Of a DNA stretch of 64,000 nucleotides, positions 57,308-64,000 are shown in pieces. The notes under the pieces are model-generated. The model was not told the DNA's origin, made no database searches, and saw only the letters and a program-made list of their open reading frames with translations. The stretch covers positions 8,259 through 72,258 of the forward strand of contig MNCI01034200.1 in NCBI GenBank assembly GCA_015680685.1. Reading direction: 5' to 3'. A program made the translations under genes and the position numbers. The first letter of the stretch is position 1. The number at the start of each line of letters is the position of its first letter. The DNA comes from Gnetum montanum. Lineage: Eukaryota; Streptophyta; Gnetopsida; Gnetales; Gnetaceae.

Positions 57308-57690
57308 TAATAATCATCCGCTACGACGTAAAACTGGCAGTGTTGTACACGTCCGCTACGACGTAAAACTGGCATTTCTTGCATGCATCCTCCACGATGC
57401 TAAACTAGCAAGGCTTTTGACCGTCTTCCACGATGTAAAACTAGCAAGGTAAGCATCCATTTGCTGAGACATTAAACTAGCATAGACTTATCCCTAGGTC
57501 ACGACACAAAACTGATACCCACAGCATGGTCTTCTAGGATCATTAACTAGTTCTTCCACTGTCCGCTACGACGTAAAACTAGCACACTTCGGTCTACCTA
57601 GACTTTAAATCGGAACCATGGTCTACTGAGACTTAAAACCAACAACAATGATCTACCATGACCTAAAACTGGGATCCTCCAATAGAACAT
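57308..57690 (+). repeat. Irregular repeat field of CTACGACGTAAAACTGGCA in element D
   Basis: CGCTACGACGTAAAACTGGC at 57319 and 57353 recurs in decayed form at 57392, 57429, 57468, 57505, 57562, 57609, 57627 and 57655, spaced roughly 20-55 bases. The core matches the CTACGGCCTAAAACTGGTAA part of the 112-base array. Confidence 0.75.
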
Positions 57691-58849
57691 CAACGAAACA
57701 AGCGGACCTGACCATCTTGGCATGACATCCTCATCAGACAAAACAGGTAGGACGTTGGAACAGATGCAACATTGCTATCCCCTAACATTATACTGATTCC
57801 TTGGATATGCTGAAGGACATACTATTGATCCCTCAGAGATGCCACCACAACGTTCACTCAGCCATTGCACCTCTTGAGGTCAGCATCACCAGTTGGGGCC
57901 CCAAGGAAACTATGGTCACCCATAGCATTAGTTGCCTCTAGCCATTGCCGCCACCATGGCCTAGCTTCCCAGATTCATTTGACTAGCTCTTCGCCTAGTC
58001 AGATGGATAAGATGAACCTGACTATTGACGGTGAATTCTTGAGTCGCGGCATCAACAAAGGGTCCCTTACCTTTTTGTTGTGGTCCCCCTCTCTATGGTG
58101 CATTCCCCTTTTTGCTTCAGATGGCACTTGTTTCAACAACTTCCCCAGCGTTTAAGACAGCTGCTTCTGTTCTTTGTTCTTTGTTACGTTTTGCAAATTA
58201 CTTGCTACAACAATGTCATTCAAAGATGCATTCACTTGGAGGGCGAGGCGTCATAGCATTTCGAGGTGGTTGCTCAGACTAGCTTGACTACTTGGGAGTA
58301 CAGACCCTACCTTTCCCCCTCTAGCTAGCTTACCTTACTTTTTCCCTCTCTTATCCTTGCAATAACCCTTACTTTCTCCTCCCGTTCATACAAGATGTAA
58401 ATGTACAAGGAGCCTTTTGCACATAATAACCGTCATGTCCGTGAACTGGCGTAATACAACTCATCTCATGGAATGTGTCTTCAAAAAAAATGGGAAAAGC
58501 TAGGCAAAATGGATGAAATGCAACTCGTCCAGGTCATACGGGTGTAACACAACTCGCCCAGGAAAGTCCCACATATACAGTACAACAACATAACCTCTTG
58601 CGAAAACACCAGCGAGAAGTTATCTAATAACATGTTTGCGAGGCATCTTGCTTACACTTGAGTCTTCCATGACCCTCTCTCCTTCACACTTGTAAAATCC
58701 CTCTTCTGCTCCTGACACTCCCAACCTTCGCACTTCTAGGTTTGATAGAGCAACATCTGAGTAGTAGTTGATGAACGGTGTTGGCGTCCTTACCTCTATG
58801 GTGTTTCCCATTCTTTGTTGACATCTCTCAGGCAAACCCTCCAAATGTC
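57691..58849 (+). other. 3' non-coding region of element D
   Basis: No gene recognised; a 96-codon frame at 57865-58155 has no known motif. A short repeat AACACAACTCGCCCAGG / ATGCAACTCGTCCAGG lies at 58515-58565. Confidence 0.45.
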
Positions 58850-58863
58850 AACAAAGAGGGGCT
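58850..58863 (+). other. Polypurine tract of element D
   Basis: ACAAAGAGGGGCTA just before the 3' LTR; the plus-strand primer in reverse transcription. Confidence 0.7.
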
Positions 58864-58865
58864 AT

Positions 58866-60104
58866 TGAAACACTGTGAAATTTTGAGACTTCGATGATTC
58901 AACAAAGTCTCGAAGTTTGGGCAAGGATTTTTTTTCACAAGCGCAATGTCAAGACTTCCGAGCGATGGAAGCACCGAAGATAGCTGCACATCTCAACAAG
59001 TTTTATTTTTTGCGACTGAGGCCTTGCTACGCTACGTCACATAGCTCAATGTAGCAGACTTCAAGAGAATAGAATAGAAAAAGGGATGCACGGTGACAAC
59101 ACTTCAACTTTGCAAGTTAACCATTCTTAAAATTCTTAACTTTTTGCATATTACACCATGTTATGCTATGCAGCGCAGTGCAGCATAACGCAAGCAACAC
59201 AGTTGAAATAGCTGCAACAACAAGGATAGCAGTCATTCAAATAGTAGCAGTCATTATGCCATGATATGCTTCCCAGCGTATTATAGCGTAGCCACGGGGT
59301 GATTACGCTACGTTACGCTTCAGAGCATAGCACATCGTAGCATCACAAACTTTAGCTACAACACACTAGGTCAACAACATTCTATGGGCCCAGGACACAC
59401 ATCATCTAGACCATGTTCTTCTCCTAACCCTAACCCTATAAATACCTCAATGGACAATGCTCAAAGTGTTAGCAAAAAGTTGGCAGAGAAAGTTTAGCAG
59501 GTCGGCGATTTGGCAAAGATACAAAAAAAAAAGAGTTTGGAAACAAGGAGCTTTTGCCCAGAGATTGCAAGTGAGTGAACATTTTGCTTTGAGCCTGACT
59601 CCCATCCAGATTGGCTAGTGAACAAGGTAGATGGGCCTTTTTCTTGTTTAATCTCTAAATAGTTTCTTGTTGGTGGAGGATACTTCGTCCAATTCAAAGT
59701 CCACTTGCAAATCTGGTTGTATTCATAATATTTGTCCATAAGATACATCCCAGATCTTGGGATCGTGCTTTTTCTAAAATTTTGATTCATTGCATCCTGT
59801 TTACATTGATCTCAAAATTCATTTTACATACTTTACATCGTTTTCATTACCTTCAAGATCCGATCTTAGAGTAGATCTCATTTTTCTCGCCAATTGGTAT
59901 TATGTTCGCACACTAAATCGTAATCTCGTTACATGATCATTAACAAATTTACTAACTAAGTAAGTCCTTGTTTGATCGACAAGATTGTTCAGGGCACCTT
60001 GGGTTCGTTTTCTCCAACACAACCCTCGCATGGATCCAGGGTTGGAACTATGTACATGGAAATTCTATCGGTGTTTTCAAAAATCAACGTTTTCCATCGT
60101 TACA
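58866..60104 (+). repeat. 3' LTR of element D
   Basis: It is 1239 bases long, TGAAACACTGTG to CCATCGTTACA. It aligns throughout with the 5' LTR. Differences are mostly transitions, and about 45 extra bases lie near 59598-59640. The TATA region CCCTAACCCTATAAATACC is kept at 59426-59444. Confidence 0.9.
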
Positions 60105-60601
60105 ATCATCATTAGACATGTGATGGTGATAATATCTATTTTTATTTGTTTGATTATGATGATCTTGTTTATACTCTGTTTGATGCCTTGTATCTTGTTT
60201 TTGATTTCCATTTCTATATTTATCTTGACCTCTTAGTGTACCTCTATCTTCATACCTATGTTCATCTTTGTGAGAACTAGACATTGAGGATGAAAAGGAA
60301 GATGGAAAATGGGAGAATCACCATGGATTCTATATCTCTCCCTATGGTCCCTTGATTTACCTCTTATAGGTTTGGAGGAGGTTTTAGGTCTTGAGGCCCT
60401 CCCTGTTCTAGAACTTCCACCCCCTCTAGGGTTTTCTACAAGAATTGAGCATAGTCTTTGAATGTAGTAAGGGTCTAAATGAGCATATGAGACCCTTGCT
60501 TGTAGTGGCTCACTTCAATTTTCTTTAGCATAGATCTTATCATTTCTCCTACTAGTGTTCTTATCATGTAATGAATATTTAGCCCTATGTGAAGGAGACA
60601 T
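60105..60601 (-). pseudogene. gag: Gag relic of element E, N-terminal portion
   Basis: Minus-strand start MSPSHRAKYSLHDKN at 60601, decayed. A second open piece (60284-60105) is rich in His, Arg, Asp and Asn, as in the N-terminus of A. It ends at the ATCAT duplication and continues at 49224. Confidence 0.65.
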
Positions 60602-60713
60602 ATTTTTTATTTGATAGTGTGTGTGACTTAAAATATTAATTTTTCTTAAAAGATTAGTCATCAATTCTTTTACAATAATCATTTGTAAAATAACTAATTT
60701 AGATCACTAGCAC

Positions 60714-60732
60714 CATCCCTAAAATGGTGTCA
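60714..60732 (-). other. Primer-binding site of element E
   Basis: The minus strand reads TGACACCATTTTAGGGATG, a decayed tRNA-Asp-type site. Confidence 0.65.
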
Positions 60733-60733
60733 A

Positions 60734-61767
60734 TGATGAGTAATAGGTATTCCCTATGCCCAATCATACAAATCACAAGAAATTCATGTACAATCTAGTT
60801 AAATTCCATGGATGTAACTATTGTGGTATTTAGATTGTTAAGCATTGATTGCAAGTCACTATCTTCTCACTTAGACTAGTGGTAGCTTTATCACATATGG
60901 TTTAGTCCAAAGTAAGGTATATGATTATTAATGTTTTTGGGACCTTAAACTAACTAAATAATAACATATAAATGAGTTATTTAATCTAAATAATAATAAA
61001 ATTAAATCTATAACTATCATAAGGATGATGAGTATTCATTCCTAGGTTTCCATAAACATCTTAAACTCACGTACCTAGTTCTAAGATTATGAAGTATTAT
61101 GCTACTAAGCAAACCAAGTAATAATGTTGCTAGCATTTCCAAGTGAATAAGTGTTTATGATTGAAACTGGTTACGCTCATTTCACTAATTGATTAATGTA
61201 CATGGAAATTTAAATATTAGCTAAGTACATAAAAATTAAATCTATTCTAAGTCAAACTGTTGCAATGAAAATTAATCAATCTGGATCTTATTGCCATTCA
61301 TGAAATATGTCTAGGTACAATGCCACTTGAATAAGATCTCATACAATTAACTCAAATCCACATAGTGGGCATTCACTAACTATGTTCTAAGATTACTAAA
61401 TAAAACTATAAGAATTTGGCTACACTATTGATCAAATGGTGCCAAATATGCAGTAATTGCTCGCATATTTATACGCAAATATACGTATTGCACTGATGAG
61501 GATACGTTAATGCATTTGGCTACATTGGTGGGGATGTGTCAACAAGCATGCATTGATGCAAATAAGTTATAGCATACGAAATATAGCATCTATGATATAA
61601 TAGATGTGATATAGAAGCTAACTAAGGTGCATCGATGGTGATGCTACAATGTAAATGCAACATAGCATTTGCAATATAGCATCTATGATATCACAGTTGA
61701 CTAATACCCTTGATAAAATGATGATTTATCATATTCTCATAACTACTTGACATATTAGGCTTCATCA
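60734..61767 (-). repeat. 5' LTR of element E
   Basis: It is 1034 bases long on the minus strand, with TGATGAAGCC at 61767 as its start and TTACTCATCA at 60734 as its end. The TATA-like CGTATAAATATGCG is near 61468. U3 (61560-61700) holds AT-rich ATAGCATCTATGATATC repeats in place of the CG-rich palindromes of K, as if heavily deaminated. Confidence 0.8.
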
Positions 61768-61889
61768 TTAATATTCCTTATTTACTTATGTAAATATCTT
61801 AGTAAAGATATGTTTTGGATAAATCAAAAATTAGATTAATTTAAGTCATTACACCTAAACTTCAATGCCATAATCTTGAAAGTAAGACA
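61768..61889. other. Short AT-rich joint between LTR E and the copia fragment
   Basis: Nothing recognised. Confidence 0.3.
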
Positions 61890-62700
61890 TGTGATGAATT
61901 TGATTAACAAATTCAAGAATTCGTGCCTTCAACACCATTGGATAATTGAGCTTCTAAGAAATAAATGTGATTTTTTAATCTCTTCAATCATGCAATGATA
62001 AAATCACCATTGGAAATAATGCTAATATCATCATGAAAAAAAACTTGATTTTCTTTACCAACAATCTAACCAATTGATAATAATGAACTTGATAATTGAG
62101 GAGCATAATAAGCATCATGCACATTAATTTTATGGTCATTAAGAAGTGTAAGAAATACATTACAAATTCCTTCTATCTTTATGCTTAAATCATATCCTAC
62201 TTTAATGTTTTCAAGATAATTATTTGGATTATAATTGTTAAAATTATAATCGAATGGAGTCATATGATTTGAATAACCACTAGCTATGGTTCATGTATGA
62301 GGAGTAACTTCTTTGACCATTTGATCTACAACAAAATTGGAGCTTGGATCTTTATCTTTTGATTGATCTTGTAACCTTAAGGATTTCTTTAAGGCTGAGG
62401 AGATTTTCAATTTGGATTTGATGAATCATTTTAAGTGTAGAAAGGAAATACAACCTTCCACCAATACTTATCTTTATAATGACATTTCTTCTTGTAATGT
62501 TTACAATATTAACAAGTAGTATCCAATGCTCTATCCACATGAAGAAAAATGTATACAATGTTAAGGTATTTTTATTTATTTTTTAGCTAATGGATGGATG
62601 TAAACTATTTTGGCCCCAACTCATCTATATTTTGCATAAAATTCTTTATTTTTACTATGGGGAATGACTTTTCAACTTCCTTAAGTATAGTCCAATCATA
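61890..62700 (-). pseudogene. Ty1/copia gag-protease fragment
   Basis: Minus strand. CKHYKKKCHYKDKYW (62504-62460) is a copia gag zinc knuckle with Cys-to-Tyr and Gly-to-Cys changes. TIASGYSNHMTPF (62290-62252) is the protease active site, with DSG changed to ASG, and IKIEGICNVFLTLLNDHKI...YYAPQLSSSLLSIG follows, the strand pattern of copia protease. The fragment breaks off before the integrase. No LTRs were found. Confidence 0.65.
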
Positions 62701-62936
62701 AATTGTAAGGTCATACATGAATGAAATGAATAGTTTTGAAGCCTATAAAGTTGATATTTGATTTTCTTCGCAATTTCATGATTTTTCATATTCCTTTCTT
62801 TTCTCATTTACACATCTATCATGAGTATCAACTTCTATTCTCAATTATCAATTCATTATCATTAGTCATAAGTGTAATCAAATTATTAAGCAACTATCAT
62901 ATTAAATTCATTATCAAACTTTCAATAACTTATTTT
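62701..62936. other. AT-rich sequence before element J
   Basis: Possibly more of the copia gag (minus), but no motif stands out. Confidence 0.3.
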
Positions 62937-64000
62937 TGAAACACCACAAAATATTGGGTTTCAGCATCGCTACTGCAAATATGGCTAAGTGTCAAAACTA
63001 TGGCACTTTGCCCATATTTTTCCAAGTGTTGAGTATAGTCAACTCCAAACTACTAGATTTGCAAAATTTTTATAAGTGTCAAGACGATGGCACTTTCTAC
63101 ACAGATGTTATGCTGTGTAGCGTAGCATAGCATAGCACCTTGTTACACTATGTAGTGTAGTGTAGCGTAGCACCCTGTCACGCTACATAGCATAACACCA
63201 TGTCTAATGCAGCGTAGCACCATGTCTACTGCAACGTAGCAACCATGTTTACTACAGTGTAGCAACCATGTCTACTACAACATAGCACTATGTCTACTGC
63301 AGCATAGCAACCATGTCTACTGTAGCAGAGCACTATATCTACTACAGCGTAGCAACCACGTCTACTGTAGCATAGCACTATGTCTACTGCAGCATAGCAA
63401 CCATGTCTACTACAATGTAGAAACCTTGTCTACTGCAGCATAGCAACCATGTCTACTACAACGTAGCAACCATGTTCATTGCAGTGTAGCAACCATGTCT
63501 ATTGCAGTGTAGCAACCATGTCTGTTGTAGCATAGCACCCTATCCAGCATTGTAGCCAGCGTCCTGTGTCCCACACGTAACATGGGACGAGTGTGATCCC
63601 ACCCATCGCACTACCATGTGGCACCTAATCCACATTTTGGGCTAACCCTAGCCTTGTAAATACCCCTGCATCCTCTTTTGAAAAAAAAAAAGGAAGAAGG
63701 GGTTGGCATTCATTTCTCACCAGTAAGGTAGTTGGCACTTCCATTTGGCATTTAGCACTTTGGAATCTTGGCACTTAGCTTCGTGGATGAACGAGACCCA
63801 GAGCACACTACACCGGTAGAGAGGCATAACTACATTGCATGCTACACTACATCCCCATTGCAGCCCTGTAGAACATCACATGGTACATTTTGGCTATCAA
63901 CCCAGTAGGCACAATTTAATACAGTGAGCACCAAAATTCACAGCCTGACACCACCGAGGCTATGACTGTGCTCCCACTGCATCTATTGTACATTATGTAC
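62937..64000 (+). mobile_element. Element J: start of a family-2-like LTR, cut by the window end
   Basis: Starts TGAAACACCACAAAATATTG like the D and G LTRs. GTAGCATAGC words begin at 63115. A 23-base array follows, then GCTAACCCTAGCCTTGTAAA with a TATA-like end at 63640-63659. No LTR end or primer site is reached by 64000. Confidence 0.65.
63190..63545 (+). repeat. 23-base tandem array in LTR J
   Basis: About 15 copies of a unit close to GCAACCATGTCTACTRCARC followed by RTA. The units differ mainly at G/A and C/T positions. The GYAGCRTAGC part is the same word that forms palindromes in LTR G. Confidence 0.85.

Larger units (their letters stand above)
49225..60104 (+). mobile_element. Element D: complete family-2 (Tat-like) element carrying an antisense spliced gene
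   Basis: Two LTRs (49225-50419 and 58866-60104), primer site, gag, protease, a 112-base tandem array, an antisense exon-intron gene (57053-55081), the C-terminus of integrase (57088-57282), a second repeat field, and a polypurine tract. ATCAT flanks both ends (49220-49224, 60105-60109). RT, RNase H and the integrase core are absent, so the element could move only with enzymes supplied by another copy. Its two LTRs are clearly alike, with mainly transition differences, so it is younger than its host E but not recent. Confidence 0.9.
47720..61767 (-). mobile_element. Element E: family-1 element on the minus strand, split by element D
   Basis: Minus-strand order: 5' LTR (61767-60734), primer site, gag start (60601-60105), then element D (60104-49225) and the rest of gag (49224 to about 47720). 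Pol and 3' LTR are missing. The gag halves meet exactly at the ATCAT duplication. E must be older than D. Confidence 0.85.

Noticed and set aside
63190-63545. CRISPR-like regular repeats
   Set aside because: Units are directly adjacent with no unique spacers, in plant LTR DNA; it is a minisatellite.

Overview
The window is plant nuclear DNA made almost entirely of decayed, nested LTR retrotransposons. The evidence is Ty3/gypsy internal regions with a tRNA-Asp-type primer site, plant-type L1 LINE fragments, a Ty1/copia fragment, solo LTRs with 5-bp target duplications, and reading frames eroded mainly by C-to-T and G-to-A changes. I see no intact host gene, no tRNA or rRNA gene and no CRISPR array. 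The species cannot be named from this sequence; a large, repeat-rich, slowly purged genome (gymnosperm-like or similar) would fit.

Two LTR families dominate. Family 1 is Athila-like Ty3/gypsy. Its LTRs are about 0.8-1.0 kb, start TGATGA and end CTCATCA, and are followed by a primer site close to TGGCACCGTTGCCAGGGA. It carries gag, then protease-RT-RNaseH-integrase with FMDD at the RT centre, and about 2 kb of non-coding 3' sequence. Family 2 is Tat-like Ty3/gypsy. Its LTRs are 1.2-1.9 kb, start TGAAACA and end near CGTTACA, and the primer site is TGGYGCTAGAAGGAGGG.

Layout. 1-2068: family-1 gag and LTR on the minus strand, fused tail-to-tail to a plus-strand LTR tail. 2069-7104: an extra-ORF relic, its 3' LTR, and a second LTR relic. 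7105-11421: minus-strand L1 ORF2 and plus-strand L1 ORF1 fragments, with a three-copy dispersed repeat. 11422-18046: element B (plus). 18047-27341: element C (plus). 27342-31350: 5' part of family-2 element G. 31351-39344: element F (plus), joined to G inside gag. 39345-43595: element H (minus), with a younger solo LTR nested in its LTR. 43596-47719: AT-rich sequence of unknown origin holding a solo LTR. 47720-61767: element E (minus), split in gag by element D. 61890-62700: copia fragment. 62937 to the end: family-2-like LTR with a 23-bp tandem array.

The most interesting object is element D (49225-60104), a structurally complete family-2 element with a perfect ATCAT target duplication. It keeps gag and protease but has lost RT, RNase H and most of integrase. 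Between protease and the integrase C-terminus it carries, on the opposite strand, the 3' part of a multi-exon gene: five exons and four introns whose junctions all keep phase. The second recurring oddity is the LTR U3 architecture: both families independently show clusters of short palindromes just upstream of the TATA box.
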